64,000 nucleotides of DNA from Candidatus Lutacidiplasma silvani (GTDB lineage: Archaea > Thermoplasmatota > Thermoplasmata > Lutacidiplasmatales > UBA184): positions 20,348 through 84,347 of the forward strand of contig JAKIVZ010000010.1 in NCBI GenBank assembly GCA_022750295.1. Reading direction: 5' to 3'. Below the pieces are notes generated by a model, which was given only the letters and a program-made list of their open reading frames with translations, was not told the origin of the DNA and ran no database searches. A program made the translations under genes and the position numbers. Positions 47,308 to 55,725 of the stretch are shown one piece after another; within the stretch, counting starts at the first letter, position 1; each line of letters begins with the position of its first letter.

Positions 47308-50300
47308 CCGCCGGCGGCGGGACCGCGGGTTGGGCGGGCTCGGGGGGACGGCCGAACCGCCAAACGAGGACCACGGCGACGAGGAGCGCGACGATCACGA
47401 AGACCGCGACGATCGCCCAGTCGATCCCGCCCAATGCCCCGCCCCCTGGGGTGGACGTCGTCGTCGGGACCGGGCTGATCCCGAGCGAGGCGACGGTCGA
47501 GTCGTTCACGCCGAGTGCGTCGGTGATGATCACCGTGACCTGGAAGGTGCCGAGGACATCCGGCGTGCACGTGAACGCCGAGGAGTTCCGCGAGGGGCAC
47601 CCGGCCGGAAGCCCCTGGTAGGTGTAGTGGAAGCCGCCGGTTCCGCCGTTCGCCGAGGCGGTCACCTGGGTCGACTGGCCGAACGTGATGCTGTCCGGGG
47701 CGAACGAGAGCTGCGCGTCAGAGGGCCGGGAGTTCACGGCGACGGCGACGGTTCCCGTCGCCGTCCGGCCGAACTCGTCGGTGACCGTCACCGAGACGTT
47801 CGAGCCCCCCGGCGTTGTCGGGACACAGCGGAGGGAGGCGAGGTCGCTCGTGGAGCATCCGGCGGGGAGGCCGGAGTACACGTATCCGAGGGGGGCCGCG
47901 CCCCCGATGGCCGTCGCGTTGAGCACGGTGGCGATCCCCACGTCCGTCGTCGACCGGCTCGCGACGAAGCTCGCCACCGCCGGCGCGGCGTGGACCGTCA
48001 GGGTCGTGCTTTCCATCGCCGAGCGTCCGAGTGAGTCGGTGACCGTCACGGAGACGTCGAAGGTGCCGGATCCCGGGGCGTTCGGCGTGCAGGCGAACGA
48101 CGACAGATTCACCGTCGCGCACCCGGACGGCAGTCCCGCGTAGGCGAACGAGTAGGGTCCGAGTCCCAACGTCGGGGTGGTCGAAAATTGGACGGGAACC
48201 CCCACGTCCGTGGACGCCGGGACGACGGTGAAGTCGCTGACGGCGGGGTCGCCGACGACGGTGAGCAGGGTGTTCGGCGTCGTTCCGACCGCGCCACCGG
48301 CGTCGGTCACCGACGCGTGGACGGGGTACGTCCCCGACGCGGTTGGAGTACAGGTGATCTGCGGCCGGTTCATGCTCGGGCAGCCGGGGGGGAGTCCCGA
48401 GTAGTGGAACGTCAGGATCCCGCTCCCATTCTCGTAGACCGAGACTACGGCGGGAGTGCCGACGTCCACGGTCGCGGGGGCGACTCCGAGCCCGGCCAGG
48501 ACGAACGTGGCGACGATACCGACGACGCTCCCGGGACCATCGACGTGGAGGAGCGCCGTCCCGTGGGCCGCCGAGAAGTTCGAGACGGTGAGTCCGCTGC
48601 TCCAGCCGAGGAACGAGTTGTTTCCCCCGAGGACCGTGGCCGTCAGGTTGTACAGGCCGAACGCCATTTCGAGCGTCGCCCCGCTCGCCACCGCGGCGCG
48701 GTTCACCGTCATCGAGACCGAGCCCGGGTGGGTCGCCAAGAACGTCACGGGGTAGAGCTTCACCGCGAACTTCACGGTCACGACCCCGCCGGTGCCGGAG
48801 ACGGTCACTTGATTCCCGGCCACGGCAACGGGCCCGGAAGAATTGACGCTCTCGAGCCGGTACCCGAGCGCCGGAAAGACGCGGAACTCGTACGTCGTGA
48901 CGACGACACTCGCGTTCACCGTGGTGTTCGCGGTCAGATTCTGGAAATTGAACTGGACGAATCCGACATTGACGGGGGTCAGGTCGATCGTCATCGACTC
49001 GTTGGTCGAGCTGGCGTACACGGCCGTGAGCACGCCGGGACCGCCGACCGTGAGCTTCGAGATCGGGAATCCAGGTCGGGAGAGCGAGAGCGCGCTCGCG
49101 TGCGAGACCGTCCACTGCTGAAACGCCTCACCGCCCCACGGCGCGGCGGTCACCGAGTAGCTGCCCGGGATGAGGGCGAGGGTGGTGTTGTTGGCGAGCG
49201 GAGCGGCGTTTCCGAAGGAAACGCGGCCATCGGACGGAGGGGAGCTATCGATCGTCACGAGGGCGGCGAACGTTCCATTCAAGTAGCCGGTGCCGGCCAC
49301 GATCGTCACGTTCGTGTCGTTCCCGGAGGGCAAGGCGACCGCGCCGGGCGCCGAGTTCCATCCCAGGAACGTCCACCCCGGGGCGGGGATGGCGACGGCC
49401 TCGTACGTCCCGGGCCCGCCGGTCACCGACCCGGACGACGAATCCGTCGCCGGGTTGTAGGCGATCGGCGTCCCGTTCAGGAAGATCGTTCCGTTTCCGA
49501 CCGTGTCGGCGATGACGGTGACATTTCCCGTTGCGGGGCCGAATGCGGCCGTGAGGTTCACCGACCCGGGGCCCACCGGGACGACGAGCCAGCTCGCCGG
49601 GTCCCCCGGGGCCAGGAGGCGCCCCCCGAGGGCGAGGGTCCAACCGAGGGGGCGGAGTCCGAAGGCGGGGGCCGCCTGGACCGGGTAGACCCCCGGAGCG
49701 AGGGAGAGCGACCCTCCCGCAAGGACGGTGGCCGGGAGCCCAACGGTCGTCCCCGGGACGCCGGCCCCCACGACGAGCGAGCCGTTTCCGCCGGCCGAGG
49801 TGAACGCGAGGGTTCGCGGCGTCGGATTCGTGGAAAACGTCGCGACGACGGTCCCTCCCGAGTTCGGGACGAGGGTCGTTGTGGAGCTCGCCGGCCCGAC
49901 GACCGTTACGGCTCCGGTGGTCGTCCAACCGTCGAAGTACCCGCCCGCGGCGGGGATCGCCGAGATCAGGTAGGCGCCAGAAGGGAGGAGAGTGGGGGTG
50001 GGCGCCGTGTAATTTCCGGCCAAGAGGTGGACGACCCCCGCGCCCGCCGAAACGCCGACCGTGACGTTCACGGCGCCGGTGCCGCACGCGGGGATGGGGT
50101 ACCCGCTCGAGCCGAATTGAGGGTCTCCAAGGAGTCCGGGGCCCGGGACCGTCGAGTACTGCATTTCTTTGCCGAAGTCCTGCGTGACCCCGGAGTAGTC
50201 GGTGGCCCCGAACTCGAACGCGCCGGCACCGCACGAGTAGCTGTACCATGGGTAGGTGCAGAACGCGCTGCCGAGCTTGCCGTTGCAGGTCCCATTGCTG

Positions 50301-51415
50301 AGGGTTGCGATCCCCGCCGTCGCTCCCGTCGTGCTCGCGACGAGGAGTTCGCTCGTCCGCTGGGAGACGGGCCCGTTCGAGAAGACCGGGGCGGTGACGA
50401 GGAGGGGAGCGACCGTATCGTCGACCCACGACGTCGGGTCGTAGCTCGGGCACGGAACGGCCGGGTCGTTCGGGGTGCCCGGGGGAACCCCGGGGGTGCA
50501 CCCGCCGAAGGAGCTGTTGGAGGGGATCGAAGGGTTCGCCCCGCCGGCGAGTTCCACGCCCACGGAGAAGGGAGTCACCTGGGCGGACGCCTCCGCGAGA
50601 GCGTCCGGGACGTTCGACGCGGAGTACGTTGGATCGAGTGGGGTCCCGTTGTCGACAATCCCGCGGACCTGCGCGGTCTCGCCGCTCGTCGAGTCGTCGA
50701 CCGTGACCTGCTCGCCGGTCGTGGAGCCGACCCACCCGACCGTCGAGACGTTCAGAACATCCCCCCCGGAAAACGTCAGGGCTCCGCCGCCGGTCCCCGA
50801 CGACGTCAGCGGCTGGTCGAAGCAGGCTTGCTGGGCCTCCGTCGTCGGGTTGGTCTCGTATCCCACGACGACCCCGGTCCAGTTGTTCGGCGAGGTCGCG
50901 ACCCCTCCGCCCGTTCCGTTCCACGAGGAGTCGGGCTGGAATCGGATCTCCATGAAGCACTGGAACATCCACGCGTTCGGGTCGGTGAGAACGAGCCCGA
51001 GCCAGACCGCCCGGTACAAGTCGGATTGATTCGCGGTCGGGGACCGGTCTACGGGGAGAGTCACCTGGAGCGAGACGTTGCCGCCGCCGCCCGCCACGTT
51101 CGAGTAGAACCCGGCGATCGCCTGGTCACGGCCCACGCAACCGGCCGGAAATGGGCCAAGGCCGGCGAACGAGGGGTACGGTCCGTCGCACGGGGAGGAC
51201 GGTCCCACGGCCGGGTGGGCCGGACCAGTCGGGCCGAGGTTGGGAGGGACGATTCCCGGAGTCGTGAGGCGGGCCGACGACGCGACGCCGGAGGCGGGGC
51301 CCGACGCTCCGAACGAGGCGACGGGGACGGCCATGAGCACGGCGAGGAGGAGAGCGACAGCCACGATCGGTCGATCCGGGCGGGGTATGCGGCGGCGCTC
51401 CCTGGGGTTCGGCAT
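47300..51415 (-). CDS. Giant surface protein with beta-sandwich and GLPxGC repeats, C-terminal anchor
   Basis: 1371 residues. An N-terminal signal segment (PIVAVALLLAVLMAVPVASF) is followed by a region of about 430 residues with many NxS/T sites. Then come four or more bacterial-type beta repeats of the form FxGWxxxGAVxV...GTVVATF (about 480-1000). Next are four repeats of about 85 residues, each with GLPxGC and a later CxP, ending in VTD; each pair may form a disulfide. A membrane helix (WAIVAVFVIVALLVAVVLVW) and a short Pro-rich cytoplasmic tail end the chain. Probably an adhesin or S-layer-associated protein. Confidence 0.85.
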   Translation of the reverse strand: MPNPRERRRIPRPDRPIVAVALLLAVLMAVPVASFGASGPASGVASSARLTTPGIVPPNLGPTGPAHPAVGPSSPCDGPYPSFAGLGPFPAGCVGRDQAIAGFYSNVAGGGGNVSLQVTLPVDRSPTANQSDLYRAVWLGLVLTDPNAWMFQCFMEIRFQPDSSWNGTGGGVATSPNNWTGVVVGYETNPTTEAQQACFDQPLTSSGTGGGALTFSGGDVLNVSTVGWVGSTTGEQVTVDDSTSGETAQVRGIVDNGTPLDPTYSASNVPDALAEASAQVTPFSVGVELAGGANPSIPSNSSFGGCTPGVPPGTPNDPAVPCPSYDPTSWVDDTVAPLLVTAPVFSNGPVSQRTSELLVASTTGATAGIATLSNGTCNGKLGSAFCTYPWYSYSCGAGAFEFGATDYSGVTQDFGKEMQYSTVPGPGLLGDPQFGSSGYPIPACGTGAVNVTVGVSAGAGVVHLLAGNYTAPTPTLLPSGAYLISAIPAAGGYFDGWTTTGAVTVVGPASSTTTLVPNSGGTVVATFSTNPTPRTLAFTSAGGNGSLVVGAGVPGTTVGLPATVLAGGSLSLAPGVYPVQAAPAFGLRPLGWTLALGGRLLAPGDPASWLVVPVGPGSVNLTAAFGPATGNVTVIADTVGNGTIFLNGTPIAYNPATDSSSGSVTGGPGTYEAVAIPAPGWTFLGWNSAPGAVALPSGNDTNVTIVAGTGYLNGTFAALVTIDSSPPSDGRVSFGNAAPLANNTTLALIPGSYSVTAAPWGGEAFQQWTVSHASALSLSRPGFPISKLTVGGPGVLTAVYASSTNESMTIDLTPVNVGFVQFNFQNLTANTTVNASVVVTTYEFRVFPALGYRLESVNSSGPVAVAGNQVTVSGTGGVVTVKFAVKLYPVTFLATHPGSVSMTVNRAAVASGATLEMAFGLYNLTATVLGGNNSFLGWSSGLTVSNFSAAHGTALLHVDGPGSVVGIVATFVLAGLGVAPATVDVGTPAVVSVYENGSGILTFHYSGLPPGCPSMNRPQITCTPTASGTYPVHASVTDAGGAVGTTPNTLLTVVGDPAVSDFTVVPASTDVGVPVQFSTTPTLGLGPYSFAYAGLPSGCATVNLSSFACTPNAPGSGTFDVSVTVTDSLGRSAMESTTLTVHAAPAVASFVASRSTTDVGIATVLNATAIGGAAPLGYVYSGLPAGCSTSDLASLRCVPTTPGGSNVSVTVTDEFGRTATGTVAVAVNSRPSDAQLSFAPDSITFGQSTQVTASANGGTGGFHYTYQGLPAGCPSRNSSAFTCTPDVLGTFQVTVIITDALGVNDSTVASLGISPVPTTTSTPGGGALGGIDWAIVAVFVIVALLVAVVLVWRFGRPPEPAQPAVPPPAVD

Positions 51416-51480
51416 CGATTCCAGTCGGCGACCGGTCGGCAACCCCGACGTCGACGCTCCGGTCGCAACCGGGACCCTCC

Positions 51481-51485
51481 ATAAG
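51481..51485 (-). promoter_or_regulatory. TATA-like box before the giant protein
   Basis: CTTAT on the minus strand (GGCTTATGG), about 68 nt before ATG 51415 and 41 nt before an in-frame TTG at 51442. It separates this unit from the upstream membrane gene. Confidence 0.35.
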
Positions 51486-51498
51486 CCTTCGCTCGCGC

Positions 51499-54054
51499 TC
51501 ACGTCTCAACTCCAGGTCCGGCGGGGGACGCTCGGTCGGTCGAGTTCGAGACGGCCGACGGAACTTCCGACGGCCGGGGGCCCTGGGGAAGGTAGCCGGG
51601 GGCCGGGAGGAGGATCACGCTCCACAGCCCGGAAGTACCCAGGATCCGGGCCCCGTACTCGTCCTCGAGGTAGCCGATCTCGTTCGGAAGGAGGTTCGCG
51701 AACGACCCTTCCTCCGTCGGGGAGCTCGAATAGAGGACGAACCGGACCGACCAGTTCGCCCACGCCGTGTCGGCCGAGATCAGCGGCGGAAGCCCCACGA
51801 CGAGGTTCGAGGCGCCGGGGGTCGTGAAGGTGAAGCTGAGTACGAGCTGGGAGTGGCCGGAGCCATTCACCGACCCGACCGAATACGCCGCGTGCGCTGG
51901 AACGCCGGGGTGGTTGAACTGGGTGATCTTTCCCAGCGCGGAGCCGGGCGAGACGGTCGCGGTGGTCGCGAGCGTGGCGCCGAACTTCCCGGGCGTCAGG
52001 TCGAACGCGCCCCCGCCGCTGGCCCGCACGAACCGGGCCGCCCCCGCCGACGGACCGGTGACGTTCCCCTGGACCGCAAGGAGTTGGTAGCCCGGGTCCG
52101 CGACCGTGGTCAACGTGTACTTCACGGCCGGGCTCGACGCGAGCGCGACGGCCAAGACGGTTACGACGAACCCGACCCCCGAGTAGGCGAGGGAGTACGA
52201 AGCCGCGCCGTCGGGGGCGAGCCGCAGTACGCCGCCGGTGGTGACGCCTCCGGAGGTGACCGTGCCATCGTGGACGACGGTGACGGAGATGTTGCCGACC
52301 GGAATCGCGGCCACGGGAGTAAAGGTTCCGTAGTACGCCGCTTGGTACTCGAACGTCGCGTTTCCCGAATCGAGATTGGTCCCGAGCGCGGTGGCGGCCA
52401 CCACGTCGTTCGTCGCGACGTACCGACTCGTCAGGGCGAAGTAGGCCGTCTCCTCGTCCACGAGGTGGGTCGGGTCGAAGGTGTACCGGGCCGCCAGATT
52501 CGGGAAGTAGGCGTCGCGGACGAGCAGGGCCCGGGACCATTTCGCCACCCCCGGGACGGTGAGGAGGCTGCCCGGGATGCCGCTCGATTGGATGATCTGG
52601 AGCGCGTTGAGGAACGTCTGGTCGTGGCCGACTTTCGTCGTCGCCGCCTCGTCCTTCGGAAGCGATTTGACCGAAACCACGTCGCCGACGAGGATCACCA
52701 CGATCGCGACCAGCGTGAGGACCGCCGTCGCCGCCGGGGCATCGGCCCGGCCCCCACCCGGCCGCCAGCGAGGCGGGCGGAGCGGTGCGATCGGGGACTT
52801 CGCGGACGGCCGGCTGGCCCGGACGTTGATCTCGGTCATGATCCGGTCCACCGTGAGGGCGATGGCCAGCGCGAGCGGCGCGACGAGGAAATAGCTGAAC
52901 CGACCGTAGTCGGTGACCACGGAGAGCTCCCATCCGACGGCCGCGAGCAGAATGGGGCTGAGGCCCAGCGAAGCCGCGACGATCGTGCCGAGCGTGAGCC
53001 GCTTCTTCCAGAACAGTCGGAGACCTAGGGCGTAAAGCCCGATGCCGACGGCGAGGATCCACAGGATCGCGAGCGAGTCGGCCGGCTTGACCTTCAGGGC
53101 GTGGACGAACGGTTGGAGCATCAGGTTGAAGATCGCCGAGACGCCGTTCCGGACGTACGCAAACGCCCCGCTGTGGAGGTACTGCGGGTGCGGGATCTTC
53201 AGCAGCGACGTGGAGAGGTAGAACCCACCGACGGTCGTCGCAAAGATCCCGAACCCGATCCACCCGGCCTTCGTCCGGTACGACTCGCGGGGGATCGCCT
53301 TGATGCTCAGGGCGAGGAAGATCGCGATTCCCGCGGCTGCGGCGAGGACGACGCCGACCAGACTGTGCGTGAGGACCGTCGCCGCCGCGCACGTCCAGAA
53401 CATGATCCCGTGGAGCGGCCGACGGGACCGAATGTAGCGGACGAGGAACGCGAGGGTGAGATTGAGGAAGACGAATCCGAGGAGGTTGGGATAGAACCCC
53501 CAGAAGAACATCTGGAGGAACGTCGGGTTGAGGAGAACGATCGCCACGGCGAGAAGGGCCGTGGAGCGGCGCCGGGTCACTCCGCGGGCGAAGAAGTACA
53601 TCGAAAGCCCGATCAGGACCGTCACGACCCCGACGTAGAGTCGGGCTCCGCCGATCGGGCCCCCGCCGAGCCGCACGAGCAGCCCGAGAAGCGGGAAGAG
53701 CAGCGGGGGATACTGGCCCGGCACGATCCACGATGGGTACGGCAGCCCGGCGTAGGCGAACGCCGTCGAAGTCCACTGGCCGGGGTCGCCCCCCGGCGGG
53801 ATCGGCATGGTCGAGATCGCTCGCTCGAGAAGACCGGCGACGACGATCCCAATCGCCAGCGCGACGACGACCGCCGGCCACTCGGCGAGCTGGGCCGAAA
53901 GGACCCCCCGCCGGTTGGTCGTGGGCCCGGTGAGCGGTGGGAAGAACGTGTCCTCAAACCGGTGGAACCACGCCGTGAACGTCGGGGCGACCGGTGCCAC
54001 CGTCCCGGTGGGCGTCGGGTCGGCCGGGGAGGCAGAGGTCGGGAGGTTCGCCAT
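51499..54054 (-). CDS. Polytopic membrane protein (GT-C-like), paralogue 1
   Basis: 851 residues. About 11-13 helices occupy residues 60-500. The first external loop has PPGGDPGQW followed by PYPSWIVPGQYPPLLFPLLG; later LQMFFWGFYPNLLGFVFLN and TDYGRFSYFLVAP. The topology and loop Asp resemble GT-C glycosyltransferases that use lipid-linked sugars outside the membrane. The C-terminal about 330 residues are an external domain with HDQTFLNALQ, GVAKWSRALLVRDAY and RYTFDPTHLVDEE. It lies 9 nt after the sulfatase-fold gene 54064-55575, so the two are co-expressed. Two paralogues follow at 58939 and 61470. Confidence 0.8.
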   Translation of the reverse strand: MANLPTSASPADPTPTGTVAPVAPTFTAWFHRFEDTFFPPLTGPTTNRRGVLSAQLAEWPAVVVALAIGIVVAGLLERAISTMPIPPGGDPGQWTSTAFAYAGLPYPSWIVPGQYPPLLFPLLGLLVRLGGGPIGGARLYVGVVTVLIGLSMYFFARGVTRRRSTALLAVAIVLLNPTFLQMFFWGFYPNLLGFVFLNLTLAFLVRYIRSRRPLHGIMFWTCAAATVLTHSLVGVVLAAAAGIAIFLALSIKAIPRESYRTKAGWIGFGIFATTVGGFYLSTSLLKIPHPQYLHSGAFAYVRNGVSAIFNLMLQPFVHALKVKPADSLAILWILAVGIGLYALGLRLFWKKRLTLGTIVAASLGLSPILLAAVGWELSVVTDYGRFSYFLVAPLALAIALTVDRIMTEINVRASRPSAKSPIAPLRPPRWRPGGGRADAPAATAVLTLVAIVVILVGDVVSVKSLPKDEAATTKVGHDQTFLNALQIIQSSGIPGSLLTVPGVAKWSRALLVRDAYFPNLAARYTFDPTHLVDEETAYFALTSRYVATNDVVAATALGTNLDSGNATFEYQAAYYGTFTPVAAIPVGNISVTVVHDGTVTSGGVTTGGVLRLAPDGAASYSLAYSGVGFVVTVLAVALASSPAVKYTLTTVADPGYQLLAVQGNVTGPSAGAARFVRASGGGAFDLTPGKFGATLATTATVSPGSALGKITQFNHPGVPAHAAYSVGSVNGSGHSQLVLSFTFTTPGASNLVVGLPPLISADTAWANWSVRFVLYSSSPTEEGSFANLLPNEIGYLEDEYGARILGTSGLWSVILLPAPGYLPQGPRPSEVPSAVSNSTDRASPAGPGVET

Positions 54055-54063
54055 GGGCGGACC

Positions 54064-55575
54064 CTAGATGTAGCCCCAGGACCGGAGTCGGTCCTCGACG
54101 TCGGTCGGGACGCTCGACTCCGGACCGGCGAGGATCCGACGCCCGATGTCGCGCACCCCTTCGGCGAGTGGGGCGAGTTCGGGGCCTTGGGACGCCCACA
54201 CGTCGGTGGCCTCGGCCGGGTCGCGGAAGGCGTGGAACGCCCGCAGCTCCCCCGTCGCCGGGTCGTGGACGACCTTGAACTCCCCGTCGTAGCCCGCGAC
54301 CAGAAGCCGGTCGATGGCGGCCCGCCGGAGGCTCGGGGCCTGGTTAGCATCCGAGGCGTGGACGAGTCCGTCGGACATCGCGTACACCGGCTCGGACCGG
54401 GGGCTCGCGATGAGCTCCTCGAGCGAGACGGGCCGCGAGGGGCGCAGCGGCACCGGAACCTGGGCCTCGGACAGGAGGGTCGCGTAGACGTCAATCAGGC
54501 TCGCCCAGCCGACGGCCGTCGCGCCGGCGTGGCGCCGGCGCGCGTACCGGACACTGAGCGGCACGCGGAGTTCGGGCTCGTCGACCCCGAGGATATGGAA
54601 GAGCGCGTCGTGCTCGCCGAACGCCTGGCCGTGATCGCTCGTCAGAATCATCGTGGTGTTCTCCCAGCGCCCCGAATCCCGGAAGGCCCGGACGACCCCT
54701 TCGACCCGCCGATCGAGCGATTGGATCATCGCCCGATACAAATCGTGGAGGAGTTCGAACTCCGTCTTCGTCGGCTTCCAATCGCCGCGGACCCATCCCA
54801 GGCGGTCCTGACGGGTCCGGGCGTACGACCACCACGCCCGACCGGAGCGGACGACCTCAGGCTCCGCGAGGTACGGCTCGTGGGCGTCGAGGAGATTGAC
54901 GAAGCAATAGACGGGGCGTTCCGGCGGGGCTTCCCGGAGCCATCGAACCGCCGTCGGTTCGAGCCAGTTGGCGAGTCGGGGCCGGACGCCGTCGGACGGG
55001 TGGCGAACGCGCATCGCGATCCGAGTCGCCTGGTCCCACGTACCAGGGAACCGGGCGAGCCACACGGCGGCCCAGTACGATAGGGTGCCCAGTTGGTCTC
55101 GAACGGCGTGCTCGACGTGGGCCGCCCGAGCAGCCACCTCGCCCGCGCCCTGCGGGGGCCGGTCGCTCGCGCCGACCCGATTGAACAGCGAGACTCCCCA
55201 CGCGGAGCGGTCGATCCCGTCCACCAGGCCGAGGCTCGGGGCGATCAGGCCGTTCGCGGAGATCGAGAGCGTGTGGTACCCGGCGCCCTGCAGGAGCGAT
55301 CCGACCGCCTCCCCGTGGGCGTCGAGCTTGAGCAACCCTTTCGCGTGCACCCCGTGCTCCCACGGGTAGAGCCCCGTGAACATGCTCGCGTGCGCCGGCA
55401 CGGTCCAATGGGCGACGCTCGAGCACCGGGGGTGGTCGACCGACTCGCGCCGGAGGGAGTCGACGAACGGCATCGGCCCGGCGGCGCTGGATCCCCCGGG
55501 GAAGTCCGAGGCCCGAACACAGTCGAGGACCACAAGGAGCAGGTTCGGCCGGTCCGCTCCGTCGGGGCCGGGCAT
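54064..55575 (-). CDS. Sulfatase-fold protein with Thr nucleophile, second copy
   Basis: 503 residues. LLVVLDCVRASDF, HWTVPAHASMFTGLYPWEHG (Thr58 where sulfatases have Cys) and LTSDHGQAFGEHD define the metal site. VNLLDAHEPYL is also typical, and the chain ends SWGYI. Related to the 45748 protein but with a shorter N-terminus. Its partner is the GT-C-like membrane protein encoded 9 nt downstream; together they might add or remove phosphoryl groups on a surface polymer. ATG 55575 is leaderless. No signal peptide. Confidence 0.83.
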   Translation of the reverse strand: MPGPDGADRPNLLLVVLDCVRASDFPGGSSAAGPMPFVDSLRRESVDHPRCSSVAHWTVPAHASMFTGLYPWEHGVHAKGLLKLDAHGEAVGSLLQGAGYHTLSISANGLIAPSLGLVDGIDRSAWGVSLFNRVGASDRPPQGAGEVAARAAHVEHAVRDQLGTLSYWAAVWLARFPGTWDQATRIAMRVRHPSDGVRPRLANWLEPTAVRWLREAPPERPVYCFVNLLDAHEPYLAEPEVVRSGRAWWSYARTRQDRLGWVRGDWKPTKTEFELLHDLYRAMIQSLDRRVEGVVRAFRDSGRWENTTMILTSDHGQAFGEHDALFHILGVDEPELRVPLSVRYARRRHAGATAVGWASLIDVYATLLSEAQVPVPLRPSRPVSLEELIASPRSEPVYAMSDGLVHASDANQAPSLRRAAIDRLLVAGYDGEFKVVHDPATGELRAFHAFRDPAEATDVWASQGPELAPLAEGVRDIGRRILAGPESSVPTDVEDRLRSWGYI

Positions 55576-55598
55576 CTTCCGCCCGACCCGCTCCCGTT

Positions 55599-55604
55599 CT
55601 TAAG
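55599..55604 (-). promoter_or_regulatory. TATA-like box for the sulfatase-fold/GT-C pair
   Basis: CTTAAG (GCTTAAGAACGG context), centred 26-27 nt before ATG 55575. Confidence 0.55.
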
Positions 55605-55692
55605 CGTCTCGCGGCGGCGGTTCCCATCGTTCCCCGGGGGTGGGACCGTCTCGACGGCGTCGCGGCGACGCGGAATCGGGAGCGCCGCAACG

Positions 55693-55700
55693 ACTTTACC
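55693..55700 (+). promoter_or_regulatory. TATA-like box for the kelch-like gene
   Basis: ACTTTACC, centred 29 nt before ATG 55726. Confidence 0.5.
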
Positions 55701-55725
55701 CCCTCCCGGTTCGCTTCGCGGGCCG

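Noticed and set aside
48188..51484. A 1098-codon open frame on the plus strand opposite the giant surface protein
   Set aside because: Arg/Gly/Asp-rich without domains or helices. The minus-strand reading has signal peptide, repeats and anchor.
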